Assembly: GCF_019800885.1 (NCBI RefSeq) | Contig: NZ_JAHVKE010000001.1 | Coordinates: 434,001 to 498,000, forward strand | DNA length: 64,000 bases | Direction: 5' to 3' | Origin: Maritalea mobilis | GTDB lineage: Bacteria > Pseudomonadota > Alphaproteobacteria > Rhodobacterales > Rhodobacteraceae | In this document: positions 1 to 9,266 of the stretch, piece after piece | Position numbering within the stretch: the stretch's first letter is position 1 | How the letters are laid out: each line of letters begins with the position of its first letter | Position numbers and translations under genes: made by a program | Notes under the pieces: model-generated | The model's input: the letters and a program-made list of their open reading frames with translations, nothing else | Told to the model about the DNA's origin: nothing | Database searches by the model: none

Positions 1-279
1 GATGCGTTGCTGCGCGTGGCAAAGGAAGGCCCGGTGCAGCAGATCCGACCGCTGGCCATCTCCGGCGCAGCGGTGCCCGCGGTCGAGGAATTCTGGCCTG
101 TCATGGCCGGTCATCGCCGGGTTGGGCGCGTGTCCTCGGCGGCCTTCTCGCCCGATTTCGACGTCAACGTGGCCATTGCCATGATCCGCATGACCCATTG
201 GGATCCAGAAACCGCCTTGACGGTCATGGCCCCCGATGGACCGAGGGAGGCGCAGGTTCAAGAGCGCTTCTGGAATTGA
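1..279 (+). CDS. dmdA: dimethylsulfoniopropionate demethylase, C-terminal part (5' end outside window)
   Basis: The reading frame is open from base 1 and ends TTCTGGAATTGA at 279, giving the last 92 residues of a glycine-cleavage T-protein-like (GcvT/aminomethyltransferase) fold. The tail, with VAIAMIRMTHWD and a final FWN, resembles the C-terminus of DmdA, which transfers a methyl group from DMSP to tetrahydrofolate and releases methylmercaptopropionate. The next gene is acuI, as in Roseobacter genomes such as Ruegeria where dmdA and acuI are adjacent, and this strongly favours DmdA over an ordinary GcvT. The N-terminal part is not visible, so the assignment rests on the tail and the neighbour. 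Confidence 0.8.
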   Translation, partial: DALLRVAKEGPVQQIRPLAISGAAVPAVEEFWPVMAGHRRVGRVSSAAFSPDFDVNVAIAMIRMTHWDPETALTVMAPDGPREAQVQERFWN

Positions 280-334
280 TATCATATGGTTGGGCGACGA
301 GGCTCAGCCATGAAATGAACGAGGAGATGCAAAG

Positions 335-1327
335 ATGACATTCCGCGCGCTGGTGGTGGAGAAGGACGACGAGGGCAAGACGACGGCCTCGGTTCAGGAG
401 CTGGGCGAAGATTGTCTGCCCGAGGGCGATGTCACTGTCGCGGTCGAATACTCGACGCTCAACTACAAGGACGGGCTGTGTGTCGGGCCCGGTGGCGGGT
501 TGGTGCGCGTCTATCCGCATGTGCCCGGCATCGATTTCGCCGGCACGGTCGAGGCCAGCGAAGATGATCGCTACAAGCCCGGCGACAAGGTGGTGCTGAC
601 CGGCTGGCGCGTCGGCGAGGTGCATTGGGGCGGCTATGCCGAGAAGGCGCGGGTCAAGGCCGACTGGCTTGTGCCGCTGCCCGAGGGTCTGACCACCCGG
701 CAGGCCATGGCCGTGGGAACCGCGGGCTTCACCGCGATGCTGGCTGTCATGGCGCTTGAAGATCATGGCCTAACACCGGAGAAAGGCGAAGTTCTTGTCA
801 CTGGCGCTGCCGGTGGCGTCGGCTCGGTCGCGACCGCCATCCTGGCCAATCTCGGCTACGAGGTTGCCGCCGTCACTGGCCGCCCCGAGCAGGAGGGGTA
901 CCTGAAAGGGCTTGGCGCGTCGCGCATCGTGCCGCGCGCTGAGCTGGCGGAGACCACCAAGCGCCCGCTCGAGGCCGAGACATGGGCGGGCTGTGTCGAT
1001 GCGGTCGGCGGTGACATGCTGGCGCGGGTCCTTGGCCAGATGAAATACGGGGCGTCGGTCGCGGCGGTGGGTCTTGCCGGCGGCGCGCAACTGCCCGCAA
1101 CGGTCATCCCCTTCCTTCTGCGCGGCGTGAACCTGCTGGGCATCGACAGCGTCATGCAACCCTATGACAACCGTCTGAGGGCGTGGGACCGGATCGCGTG
1201 CGACCTGCCTATGGACAAGCTGGAGGCGATGATCGAACCGGCGGGCCTGGCCGATCTGCCCGATCTGGGTCGCGCCATCCTGAAAGGCGGGGTGCGTGGC
1301 CGGGTGGTGGTCGACGTCACCGCCTGA
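335..1327 (+). CDS. acuI: acrylyl-CoA reductase (NADPH), MDR superfamily
   Basis: This 330-residue protein belongs to the YhdH/AcuI branch of medium-chain dehydrogenases. It has a GroES-like domain at about 1-120 (NYKDGL near 43) and a Rossmann domain with VTGAAGGVGS at 155-164. The zinc ligands of alcohol dehydrogenases are absent, as expected for the quinone-reductase-like branch. AcuI reduces toxic acryloyl-CoA to propionyl-CoA during DMSP breakdown. It starts 55 bp after dmdA, with the ribosome site GAGGAG about 9 nt upstream of ATG, so the two are probably co-transcribed. YhdH-type proteins of unclear role are the alternative, but the dmdA linkage makes AcuI likely. Confidence 0.9.
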   Translation: MTFRALVVEKDDEGKTTASVQELGEDCLPEGDVTVAVEYSTLNYKDGLCVGPGGGLVRVYPHVPGIDFAGTVEASEDDRYKPGDKVVLTGWRVGEVHWGGYAEKARVKADWLVPLPEGLTTRQAMAVGTAGFTAMLAVMALEDHGLTPEKGEVLVTGAAGGVGSVATAILANLGYEVAAVTGRPEQEGYLKGLGASRIVPRAELAETTKRPLEAETWAGCVDAVGGDMLARVLGQMKYGASVAAVGLAGGAQLPATVIPFLLRGVNLLGIDSVMQPYDNRLRAWDRIACDLPMDKLEAMIEPAGLADLPDLGRAILKGGVRGRVVVDVTA

Positions 1328-1391
1328 TTGATATCACGCGACAAAGAGGTGCCGGGCGGCTTGATCGCCCGCACCGAGCGCTAGATAGCGG

Positions 1392-1417
1392 GGAACCGAA
1401 AAGGAAACGGACCTGTT
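1392..1417 (+). promoter_or_regulatory. EcfG-type promoter of the photolyase gene
   Basis: GGAAC at 1392-1396, 17 bp, then TGTT at 1414-1417, close to the alphaproteobacterial general stress consensus GGAAC-N16/17-CGTT. The photolyase ATG lies only 9 bp after the -10 element and has no clear ribosome site, so the mRNA may be nearly leaderless. EcfG itself is encoded at 33979-34560. Confidence 0.6.
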
Positions 1418-1426
1418 CACCCCGCC

Positions 1427-2845
1427 ATGAGCCAAGCCCCCGTCCTCTACTGGACCCGCCGCGATTTCCGCCTGTCCGACAATCCCGCCCTCGTGGCCGC
1501 CTGCGAAAGCGGCGCGCCGGTCATCCCGGTGTTCATCTGCGACGAGGTGGTCGAAACCCACGGGGCGGCCCCGAAATGGCGCTTGGGGCTGGGGGCCGAG
1601 GCGTTCGGCGAGGCGCTGAGCGACGCCGGATCGCGCCTGATCTTTCGCCGCGGCAAGGCTTTGGACGTTCTGCGCGCCCTGATCGAGGAAACGGGCGCTG
1701 TCGCGGTGCATTGGAACCGTCTTTATGATCCCGACAGCCGCACCCGCGACGAGGCGGTCAAATCCGCGCTGAAAGCCGACGGGATCGAGGCGGTCAGCCA
1801 CGCGGGCCACATCCTGTTCGAGCCCTGGACGGTCGAGACGGGATCGGGCGGGTTCTACAAGGTCTACACGCCGTTCTGGAAAGCCGTGCGGGGCCGCGAT
1901 CCCGGCGCGGTGCTGTCCCCCCCTGATATTCCCGCCCCCCAAAGCTGGCCCGAGAGCGATGATCCCGCTGACTGGGCGCTTGCTGCCGACATGCGGCGCG
2001 GGGCGGAGATCGTGCGCCCCTATCTCGCCGTGGGGGAAGAGGCCGCGCACGGACGCCTGGGGGCGTTCATGGCCAATGGCATCGACGCCTATGCCGAGGC
2101 GCGGGACGATCTGGCCAAGGACGGCACCTCGCACCTTTCCGAGAACCTGACCTACGGAGAGATCAGCGCGCGCGCCTGCTGGAGGGCGGGGCAACGTGCC
2201 ATGGACGAGGGCAAGACAGGGGCCGAGACCTTTCTGAAGGAACTCGTCTGGCGCGACTTTGCCTATCACCTCGTCTACCACACGCCGCGGATCACGTCGG
2301 GCAACTGGCGCGAGGAATGGGACGCCTTCCCGTGGAACGAGGATGAGCGCAAGGCAGAGGTGAAGGCGTGGAAGCAGGGGCGCACCGGCATGCAGATCGT
2401 CGATGCCGCCATGCGCGAGATGTATGTCACCGGGCGGATGCATAACCGCGCGCGGATGCTGGTGGCCTCCTACCTGACCAAGCACCTGATGTGTCATTGG
2501 AAGATCGGGCTGGATTGGTTCGAGCACTGCCTTGTCGATTGGGACCCGGCCAGCAACGCGATGGGCTGGCAATGGTCGGCCGGCTCCGGCCCCGATGCCA
2601 CGCCCTATTTCCGCGTGTTCAACCCCGAAACACAGGCCGAGAAGTTCGACAAGCACGGACGCTATCGCCGCCGCTGGCTGGCCGAAACAACCAGTCAACC
2701 GCCCGACACGGCGACCAGCTATTTCGACGCGATCCCGCAAAGCTGGGGACTGTCGGCCAGCGACGCTTACCCGAGCGCGCCGATCGTCAGCGCCGCCGAG
2801 GGGCGCAAACGCGCGCTACACGCTTATGAAAACCGAGATTTCTGA
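1427..2845 (+). CDS. phrB: deoxyribodipyrimidine photolyase (cryptochrome/photolyase family)
   Basis: The 472-residue protein begins with the photolyase alpha/beta domain (LYWTRRDFRLSDNPAL from residue 7), which binds the antenna chromophore. The FAD domain follows, with HLSENLTYGEIS, WRDFAYHL, RMHNRARM and NAMGWQWSAGSGPDA. This is the class I (CPD/6-4/cryptochrome-like) layout at the usual length. It repairs UV-induced pyrimidine dimers using light and FADH2. The ATG at 1427 leaves a full N-terminal domain. The gene heads a run of seven same-strand genes (photolyase, CFA synthase, trgA, trgB, cysK, channel, alaX) and has an EcfG-type promoter just upstream, so stress induction is inferred. 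A cryptochrome role cannot be excluded by sequence alone. Confidence 0.93.
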   Translation: MSQAPVLYWTRRDFRLSDNPALVAACESGAPVIPVFICDEVVETHGAAPKWRLGLGAEAFGEALSDAGSRLIFRRGKALDVLRALIEETGAVAVHWNRLYDPDSRTRDEAVKSALKADGIEAVSHAGHILFEPWTVETGSGGFYKVYTPFWKAVRGRDPGAVLSPPDIPAPQSWPESDDPADWALAADMRRGAEIVRPYLAVGEEAAHGRLGAFMANGIDAYAEARDDLAKDGTSHLSENLTYGEISARACWRAGQRAMDEGKTGAETFLKELVWRDFAYHLVYHTPRITSGNWREEWDAFPWNEDERKAEVKAWKQGRTGMQIVDAAMREMYVTGRMHNRARMLVASYLTKHLMCHWKIGLDWFEHCLVDWDPASNAMGWQWSAGSGPDATPYFRVFNPETQAEKFDKHGRYRRRWLAETTSQPPDTATSYFDAIPQSWGLSASDAYPSAPIVSAAEGRKRALHAYENRDF

Positions 2846-2933
2846 AACAGGGCAGGGGCAGGCCATGCAACAGGCCGCCCTTGTGGAACGACCCGCGATC
2901 CGGGCAGGATACGGTGGGCACGAAGGGACCAAG

Positions 2934-4145
2934 ATGGATATCAAGACGACGACCACGGGCGAAGACAACCTGCCGCGCTATTTCACCGCCGTATTCGATC
3001 AGGCGCAAAAGATGGATTGCGGGCGGCTGGACATGGTGCTGCCCGACGGCCGGACCTTCCGCGCCGAGGGGCCCAAGCCGGGCCCGGTGGCCGAATTGCA
3101 TATCCACAACACCGATATTTTCGGCCGCCTGATCCGCGAGGGCGATCTGGGCTTTTGCGAGGCCTATCTCGATGAATGGTGGTCCACGCCCGATCTGCAG
3201 GCCTTCATGGATCTCGTTCATGCCGAGAACGAGGAAATCTACGACGGGTTCATGGGGATGGGCCTGATCCGCGCCTACGAGAAATTCCGCTTCTGGTTGC
3301 AGCGCAACTCCAAGAAGCAGGCGAAAAAGAACATCTCGCACCACTATGACCTGGGCAATGATTTCTACGGCCTGTGGCTGGATGATACGATGACCTACTC
3401 CTCGGCGCTGTTCGAAAGCGGTCAGGAAAGCCTCGAGGCGGCGCAGATCGCGAAATACAAATCCATGGTCGACCAGATGGGCGCACAGCCCGGCGATCAT
3501 GTGCTGGAAATCGGCTGCGGCTGGGGCGGGTTTGCCGAATATGCCGCCAAGGAACGCGGCCTGCGCGTTACCGGCCTGACAATCAGCCAGGAACAGCATG
3601 ACTACGCGGTCGCCCGCATGGAACGCGCGGGCCTGTCGGATATGGTCGAGATCAAGATGCAGGATTACCGCGACGAGACCGGCACCTATGACGGCATCGC
3701 CAGCATCGAGATGTTCGAAGCCGTGGGCGAAAAATACTGGCCGGTCTATTTCGAGACGGTGCGCAAGCGCCTCAAGCCCGGCAAACAGGCGACCTTGCAG
3801 ATCATCACCGTGCAGGACCGCCGCTGGGAGGTCTACAAGCGCGGCGTCGATTTCATCCAGAAATACATCTTTCCTGGCGGCATGTTGCCCGCGCCCAAGG
3901 TGCTGCGCGAACAGGTCGAGCGCGCGGGCCTCGAGGTGGCGCATTCCATCGAGTTTGGCGAAAGCTATTCCCAAACGCTGCGGCGCTGGTACGATACCTT
4001 CAACGGACGCTGGGACGAGGTGGCAGCCCTTGGCTTTGACGATCGGTTCCGCCGGATGTGGAATTTCTATCTCTGCGCTTGCGCGGCGACCTTTCATTTC
4101 GGAAACACGGATGTGACGCAGATCACGATCAAGAGGCCCGCCTGA
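2934..4145 (+). CDS. cfa: cyclopropane-fatty-acyl-phospholipid synthase (SAM-dependent)
   Basis: From the chosen ATG the protein has 403 residues. It carries the CFA synthase (CmaA/Mycolic_cyclase) domain, with the SAM-binding motif VLEIGCGWGG at 190-199, and upstream HHYDLGNDFY and LWLDDTMTYSSA. The enzyme methylenates unsaturated acyl chains of membrane phospholipids, which toughens membranes. I chose 2934 because AAGGGA sits about 6 nt upstream. ATGs at 2865 and 2826 are in frame and would add 23 or 36 residues, the latter overlapping the photolyase end. Photolyase and CFA genes are also paired in the singlet-oxygen regulon of Rhodobacter sphaeroides, but here the visible promoter is EcfG-like. 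Confidence 0.92.
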   Translation: MDIKTTTTGEDNLPRYFTAVFDQAQKMDCGRLDMVLPDGRTFRAEGPKPGPVAELHIHNTDIFGRLIREGDLGFCEAYLDEWWSTPDLQAFMDLVHAENEEIYDGFMGMGLIRAYEKFRFWLQRNSKKQAKKNISHHYDLGNDFYGLWLDDTMTYSSALFESGQESLEAAQIAKYKSMVDQMGAQPGDHVLEIGCGWGGFAEYAAKERGLRVTGLTISQEQHDYAVARMERAGLSDMVEIKMQDYRDETGTYDGIASIEMFEAVGEKYWPVYFETVRKRLKPGKQATLQIITVQDRRWEVYKRGVDFIQKYIFPGGMLPAPKVLREQVERAGLEVAHSIEFGESYSQTLRRWYDTFNGRWDEVAALGFDDRFRRMWNFYLCACAATFHFGNTDVTQITIKRPA

Positions 4146-4146
4146 C

Positions 4147-4587
4147 ATGCCCACCGCTGCCAAACTCGTCGGGGCCATCCTGTTTTTCGGCATCGGCTGG
4201 GTTGCGGCGGGGTTCGTGCTCGACACGTTTCCTCCCGAGATGGCAGCGACCTATTTTCCCCTGACCATCGGCCTGATCGGGGTGTGGCAGGGGTGGATGG
4301 TGGCCGGTGGCAATGCGGGCAGCGGCATTGGGGCTTCGGTCGGGCAGGGGGCGCGAACCTCGGTCCAGATGGCGTTTTTCGGCATCCTGCTCTTTGCCCT
4401 GCGCGAGATGTTTCGCCGCTCGTCCAACCTGCGCTACGACAGCCCGGGCGAGGCCGTGATCGCGACGCTGGAACTCTTCCGCGACTATTTCCTGCAATCG
4501 CTGACGATCCCGATCTGGGGAACGCTTTTGATCGGCGGGATGATCGCCGGGGCATTGGTCGAGATCGCCTCGAAGCTCTGGAAATAG
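4147..4587 (+). CDS. trgA: TrgA family membrane protein (tellurite resistance locus)
   Basis: A 146-residue integral membrane protein with about four hydrophobic segments (for example AILFFGIGWVAAGFVL near 9-24 and LIGGMIAGALVEIA near the end). It matches the TrgA family described beside trgB and cysK in the tellurite-resistance locus of Rhodobacter sphaeroides, and the same order trgA-trgB-cysK is kept here. The biochemical function of TrgA is not known. The start lies one base after the CFA synthase stop, so translation is probably coupled. Confidence 0.85.
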   Translation: MPTAAKLVGAILFFGIGWVAAGFVLDTFPPEMAATYFPLTIGLIGVWQGWMVAGGNAGSGIGASVGQGARTSVQMAFFGILLFALREMFRRSSNLRYDSPGEAVIATLELFRDYFLQSLTIPIWGTLLIGGMIAGALVEIASKLWK

Positions 4588-4591
4588 CCGC

Positions 4592-5713
4592 ATGACCCCT
4601 GTCTTTCTTTTTGGAACGCTGCGCGACGCGGCGCTGTTCGAGGCGGTTGCAGGGCAACCGCTCGAGGCCGAGGCCGCCACCCTGCCAGGCGAACGCGCGG
4701 CGCGCGCGCAGGATGGCGATTGGCCGGTGCTGGTGCCCGGGTCCGGGGCGCATGGCTTGCTTGTGCGCGTCGATGACACCGCTTTGGCGCGCCTCGATTT
4801 CTACGAGGCGATATTCGACTATGTGCGTGTCGAGGTGCCCGTCGAAACGGCGGATGTTCATGTGAAAGCGCAGCTTTGGCGCCCGGCCAGCGGCAGCTCG
4901 CAGCTGGACGGCCCGGATTGGTCGCTGTCGGACTGGATGACCGAATGGGGCGATCTGACCCGCCTTGCCGCCGAGGAGATCATGCGCCGCTTCGGCAAGG
5001 TCGCGCCAGGCGATATGGGGCACGTTGTCGGCATGATCCGCTCGCGGGCCCAGGCACGCCTCGACACGTCCCGCTGGCGACGCCCGGGCCATGTGGGCGC
5101 CAGCCTCGACCTGTCGGATGTCGTGATCGAGGAACGCCGCCACCCCTATGACGGGTTCTTCACCGTCGAGGAGATGCGCGCGCGCTTCCGCCGCTTTGAC
5201 GGGGCGGGGGATCACCTTGTGGATCGCGCGGTCTTCAACGTGGCCGATGCCGTCACCGTGCTGCCCTATGACCCGGTGCGCGACCGGATCCTGCTGATCG
5301 AACAGTTGCGCTTCGGCGCGCTGGCCCATGGCGACCGATCGCCGTGGCTGTTGGAACCGGTTGCGGGCATGATCGACGCGGGCGAAGCACCGGAGGTCAG
5401 CGCGCGCCGCGAGACGCAGGAAGAGGCCGGGATCGACCTCGGGGATCTGCATTTCGTTGCGCGCTACTATCCCAGCCCCGGCGGCATTGCGCAGGTGCTT
5501 TACTCCTATATCGGGCTTGCCGACCTGCCCGACGAGGTGACCGGCACAGGTGGCCATCCGGGGGAGGGCGAGGACATTCTCAGCCATCTCGTGCCGTTCG
5601 ATCTTGCCGTCGAAATGCTGGAGGGTGGCGACATGGTGAACGCGCCGCTGGTGATCTCGATGCAATGGCTGATCGCCCATCACGACCGCTTGCGCGCGGC
5701 TGCGGCGGGTTGA
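4592..5713 (+). CDS. trgB: TrgB: gamma-glutamylcyclotransferase-like (AIG2) domain fused to a Nudix hydrolase domain
   Basis: A 373-residue two-domain protein. Residues 1 to about 115 form an AIG2/GGCT-like domain, opening with FLFGTLRDAALFE. Residues about 190-373 form a Nudix hydrolase domain with a complete Nudix box at about 259-281, of the form G-x5-E-x7-RE-x2-EE-x-GI. It most resembles ADP-ribose-pyrophosphatase-like enzymes. The fusion is the known architecture of Rhodobacter TrgB. It follows trgA by 4 bp and precedes cysK, so the three probably work together in tolerance to tellurite or thiol stress. The substrate is unknown; nucleoside diphosphate sugars or ADP-ribose would be family-typical. 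Confidence 0.88.
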   Translation: MTPVFLFGTLRDAALFEAVAGQPLEAEAATLPGERAARAQDGDWPVLVPGSGAHGLLVRVDDTALARLDFYEAIFDYVRVEVPVETADVHVKAQLWRPASGSSQLDGPDWSLSDWMTEWGDLTRLAAEEIMRRFGKVAPGDMGHVVGMIRSRAQARLDTSRWRRPGHVGASLDLSDVVIEERRHPYDGFFTVEEMRARFRRFDGAGDHLVDRAVFNVADAVTVLPYDPVRDRILLIEQLRFGALAHGDRSPWLLEPVAGMIDAGEAPEVSARRETQEEAGIDLGDLHFVARYYPSPGGIAQVLYSYIGLADLPDEVTGTGGHPGEGEDILSHLVPFDLAVEMLEGGDMVNAPLVISMQWLIAHHDRLRAAAAG

Positions 5714-5774
5714 TCATCCTCCCCGCGGCACCTATCCCTTGAACCCCAATACGCCAGAGCCGAAAGGGCCCGCC

Positions 5775-6800
5775 ATGACCGTTCATGCAGACCTCGCCGC
5801 CGCCGTCGGCAACACGCCGCTGATCCGGCTGAACAAGGTCAGCGACGCCACCGGGTGCGAGATCCTCGGCAAGGCCGAGTTCATGAACCCCGGCCAGTCG
5901 GTCAAGGACCGCGCCGCCCTGTTCATCATCCGCGATGCGGTCGACAAGGGCCTGCTGCGGCCCGGTGGCACCATCGTCGAAGGGACTGCGGGCAATACCG
6001 GCATCGGCCTTGCGCTGGTGGGCGCGTCGATGGGGTTCAAGACCGTCATCGTCATCCCCGAGACGCAGAGCCAGGAAAAGAAGGACATGCTGCGCCTTGC
6101 CGGGGCCGAGCTGATCCAGGTTCCGGCGGTGCCCTATTCCAACCCGAACAACTACGTGCGCTATTCGGGGCGGCTGGCCGAACGCCTTGCCCAATCCGAG
6201 GAGAATGGCGCGATCTGGGCCAACCAGTTCGACAATACCGCCAACCGCCAGGCCCATATCGACACCACCGGCCCCGAGATCTGGGACCAGACCGGCGGCA
6301 AGATCGACGGGTTCACCTGCGCCGTGGGATCGGGCGGCACGCTGGCGGGTGTGGGCATGGTGCTCCAGCCCAAGGGCGTGAAGGTCGCGCTGTCGGACCC
6401 CGAGGGCTCCGGCCTCTACAAGCTCTATACCGGGCAGGAGGCGGGCGGCGACTCGATCACCGAAGGCATCGGGCAGGGGCGCATCACCGCCAATCTGGAG
6501 GGGTTCACCCCCGATACCTGCTACAAGATCCCCGATAGCGAGGCGCTGCCGATCGTCTTCGACCTTTTGGCCGAAGAGGGGCTTTGCCTTGGTGGCTCGT
6601 CCGGGGTCAACGTGGCGGGTGCCGTGCGCATGGCGCAAGAGATGGGGCCGGGCCATACCATCGTGACAATCCTGTGCGACTACGGCACGCGCTATCAGTC
6701 GAAACTGTGGAACCCCGCCTTCCTGCGCGAAAAAGGCCTGCCGGTGCCCGAATGGCTGGTGGCCGAGCCGCGCGGCATTCCCTCGGTTTTCGAGGACTGA
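5775..6800 (+). CDS. cysK: cysteine synthase A (O-acetylserine sulfhydrylase)
   Basis: A 341-residue PLP fold-type II enzyme that makes cysteine from O-acetylserine and sulfide. The PLP lysine is K44 in GQSVKDRAAL, the substrate loop GTAGNTGIG is at about 70-78, and the phosphate loop GSGGTLAG lies mid-protein. The ATG at 5775 gives the usual N-terminus (MTVHADLAAAVGNTPLIRLN). An upstream in-frame ATG at 5739 would add 12 unconserved residues. It ends the trgA-trgB-cysK set associated with tellurite resistance in Rhodobacter, where thiol supply is thought to matter. Confidence 0.93.
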   Translation: MTVHADLAAAVGNTPLIRLNKVSDATGCEILGKAEFMNPGQSVKDRAALFIIRDAVDKGLLRPGGTIVEGTAGNTGIGLALVGASMGFKTVIVIPETQSQEKKDMLRLAGAELIQVPAVPYSNPNNYVRYSGRLAERLAQSEENGAIWANQFDNTANRQAHIDTTGPEIWDQTGGKIDGFTCAVGSGGTLAGVGMVLQPKGVKVALSDPEGSGLYKLYTGQEAGGDSITEGIGQGRITANLEGFTPDTCYKIPDSEALPIVFDLLAEEGLCLGGSSGVNVAGAVRMAQEMGPGHTIVTILCDYGTRYQSKLWNPAFLREKGLPVPEWLVAEPRGIPSVFED

Positions 6801-6804
6801 TGTC

Positions 6805-9264
6805 ATGAACGCAGTCATGCGAACTCTGCGCCTCGCGTTGGTCATGCTTGCGCTGAGCTTGGTTGCTCTGGGCAGCGCCGCACCGGTCATCGCGCAAGAG
6901 GCAACCCCCGCGACCGCGACGGCCTCGGGGATCGATTATGAGGCGTGGGAGTCCGAGGCGACCCGCATCGAGAACCTGCTCGAGGCCGGGACGGCCTCGA
7001 CCGCGTTCTTCGAGAACCTGCGCGAGACGCTCGTCAATTGGCGCGCCCGCTTTCTTGACGCCGAAAGCGCGAATTCGACGCGGATCAACACACTGCAGGC
7101 ACAGATCGATGCTTTGGGCGCACCGCCGGCCGAAGGTGAAACCGAACCTGACGCCATTGCCCAACGCCGCGCGACGCTGAACACGCAACTCCAGGAAGCG
7201 CAGGTGCCCCGCGTCGAGGCCAGCCAGGCCTATACCCGCGCCGACGGGCTGATCACCGAGATCGACAACCTGCTGAGCGCGCGGCAACAGGAACAACTGC
7301 TCGAACTTGCGCCGAGCCCGGCAAATCCGGTGAACTGGACGCCTGCTTTGACGGGATTGACCGCGCTGGCCGGGTCGCTGCAATCGGATTTCATGGGCCG
7401 GTTGACCAACCCGGCGCAGCGCGAGCAATTCCTGCAAAGCGCGCCGGTGCTGGTGGTGATGCTGCTGGTGGCGCTGGTGGCCCTGCTGCGCGGTCGGCTA
7501 TGGACGCATCGCTTGACCGACCGGCTTGAGGCGCGCACGCGCGAGCGCGGGCGACCGACGTTGGTCTTCTTCGTGTCGCTCTTGCAGATGTTGATCCCGT
7601 TGGTCGGCTTGATCCTGGTGCTCGGGGCCTTTGTCGCCTCGGGGCTGGTCGGCCCGTCGGCGCAATCGCTTCTGGAGGCGCTCGCGGCGCTCATGACGGC
7701 GTCCTACTTCGCGCTCTGGCTGGGCGGGCGGCTGTTCCCGGAGGGCGATCTGCCGATGGGGGTGCTTGAGCTGGACAGCACTCAGCGTGCCCGTGCGCGG
7801 CGCATTTTCTTCATCATCGGCTTTTTCGTCGGCCTTGCCGTCGTGATGCAGACTATCGCGGCTATGGACGAGGTGCCGCCCGCAGCGCAGGGCGTGCTGC
7901 AACTGCCCGTCTATGTTGGCCTTGCGCTGTTCTTCTGGCGCGCCTCGCGTCTGCTGCAAAGCGGGCGCACCGAAACGGGCGAGGACGAGTCGCCCGGGTT
8001 CATGCGGCGGATTCTCAGCCTCGTGCAGCGGCTGCTGCTCCTCGTGGGCGTCGCGGGGCCGGCGCTGGCGGTCGTGGGCTACGTGAACATGGCCGAGTCG
8101 CTGATGGTGCCCACGGCGCTCAGCCTTGCGATCTTCGGTGTTCTGGTGGCCTTGCAGCCGGTGGTGCGCGATCTCTACGCCATCATTTTCCGCACGACCC
8201 ACGATTCCGCCTCCGAGGCGCTGCTGCCGATCGTCGTCAATTTCCTGCTCGCCTTCGGGGCCTTGCCGCTCTTCGCGCTGACGTGGGGCGTCCGCCCCGA
8301 GCAATTGGCCGAGGTCTATGCCCGGTTCTGGGAAGGCTTCACCATCGGCGAGGCGCGCATCACGCCGGGCAATATTTTTGCTGTCGTTCTGTTCTTCGCC
8401 GTGGGTTACGTGGCGACGCGGCTTTTGCAGGGCGCGCTGCGCTCGACCGTTCTGCCGCGCACCAAGCTCGACACCGGCGCGCGCAATGCCGTGACCTCGG
8501 GTGTGGGCTACGTGGGGATCGGCCTTGCGGCCATGATCGCCATCACCGCGGGCGGCATCGACCTCACGGCGCTCGGCTTCGTGCTGGGTGCGCTGTCGGT
8601 CGGGATCGGCTTTGGCCTTCAGAACGTGGTCAACAACTTCGTCTCGGGCATCATCCTGCTGATCGAGCGCCCGATCTCCGAAGGCGACTGGATCGAGGTC
8701 GGCTCTTACATGGGGATCGTCAAGCGCATCTCGGTGCGCTCGACCCGGATCGAGACCTTCGACAAGACCGACGTGATCGTGCCCAACGCCGATTTCATCT
8801 CCGGGACGGTGACGAACTGGACGCGGGGCAACACGATCGGGCGGGCGGTCATCACCGTGGGCGTGGCCTATGGCACCGACACCCGCAAGGTGCAGAACAT
8901 CCTGATGGAGATCGTGCGCGAAAACCCGGTCGTCGCGGCCTTTCCCGAACCGGGGGTGGACTTCCTCGGCTTCGGGGCGGACTCGCTCGATTTCCGCATC
9001 CGCGCGATCCTGCGCGACGTGAACCAGCTGGTTTCGGTCAAGACCGAGATCCACCATCGCATCGCGGAACGCTTTGCCGAGGAGGGCATCGAGATTCCCT
9101 TCGCGCAGCGCGATATCTGGTTGCGCAATCCCGAGGCCCTGCGCCCGACCCCCAAGACGGTCGGGCAGGATGCCGAGGAGATCGACGTGGAAACCGAGCA
9201 GCCCCAGATCGAAGAGGCCATGACGCAGGACGACGCCGCACCCGATGGCCCCGAGGACACCTGA
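6805..9264 (+). CDS. MscS-family mechanosensitive channel with DUF3772-type N-terminal region
   Basis: An 819-residue inner-membrane protein. A signal peptide covers about 1-31 and ends near PVIAQEA. A periplasmic helical region (about 35-190, DUF3772-like) follows, then many transmembrane segments (about 210-570), then the MscS core. The pore helix and gate are recognisable in LGFVLGALSVGIGFGLQNVV and ERPISEGDWIEVG, followed by the beta domain and a C-terminal acidic tail. It is a large MscK/YbdG-like member, probably a safety valve in osmotic downshock. It begins 4 bp after cysK and is followed 2 bp later by the editing protein, so all are likely one transcript. Confidence 0.88.
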   Translation: MNAVMRTLRLALVMLALSLVALGSAAPVIAQEATPATATASGIDYEAWESEATRIENLLEAGTASTAFFENLRETLVNWRARFLDAESANSTRINTLQAQIDALGAPPAEGETEPDAIAQRRATLNTQLQEAQVPRVEASQAYTRADGLITEIDNLLSARQQEQLLELAPSPANPVNWTPALTGLTALAGSLQSDFMGRLTNPAQREQFLQSAPVLVVMLLVALVALLRGRLWTHRLTDRLEARTRERGRPTLVFFVSLLQMLIPLVGLILVLGAFVASGLVGPSAQSLLEALAALMTASYFALWLGGRLFPEGDLPMGVLELDSTQRARARRIFFIIGFFVGLAVVMQTIAAMDEVPPAAQGVLQLPVYVGLALFFWRASRLLQSGRTETGEDESPGFMRRILSLVQRLLLLVGVAGPALAVVGYVNMAESLMVPTALSLAIFGVLVALQPVVRDLYAIIFRTTHDSASEALLPIVVNFLLAFGALPLFALTWGVRPEQLAEVYARFWEGFTIGEARITPGNIFAVVLFFAVGYVATRLLQGALRSTVLPRTKLDTGARNAVTSGVGYVGIGLAAMIAITAGGIDLTALGFVLGALSVGIGFGLQNVVNNFVSGIILLIERPISEGDWIEVGSYMGIVKRISVRSTRIETFDKTDVIVPNADFISGTVTNWTRGNTIGRAVITVGVAYGTDTRKVQNILMEIVRENPVVAAFPEPGVDFLGFGADSLDFRIRAILRDVNQLVSVKTEIHHRIAERFAEEGIEIPFAQRDIWLRNPEALRPTPKTVGQDAEEIDVETEQPQIEEAMTQDDAAPDGPEDT

Positions 9265-9266
9265 CC

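Noticed and set aside
1358-1386. RpoE/ChrR singlet-oxygen promoter (TGATC-like element and TAGATA) before the photolyase
   Set aside because: Photolyase and CFA genes are RpoE targets in Rhodobacter sphaeroides, but the spacing here is too short (about 14 bp) and the EcfG-like element nearer the gene fits better.
2787-4226. A 479-codon open frame antisense to the CFA synthase gene
   Set aside because: Shadow of a clear SAM-dependent enzyme; no recognisable motif.
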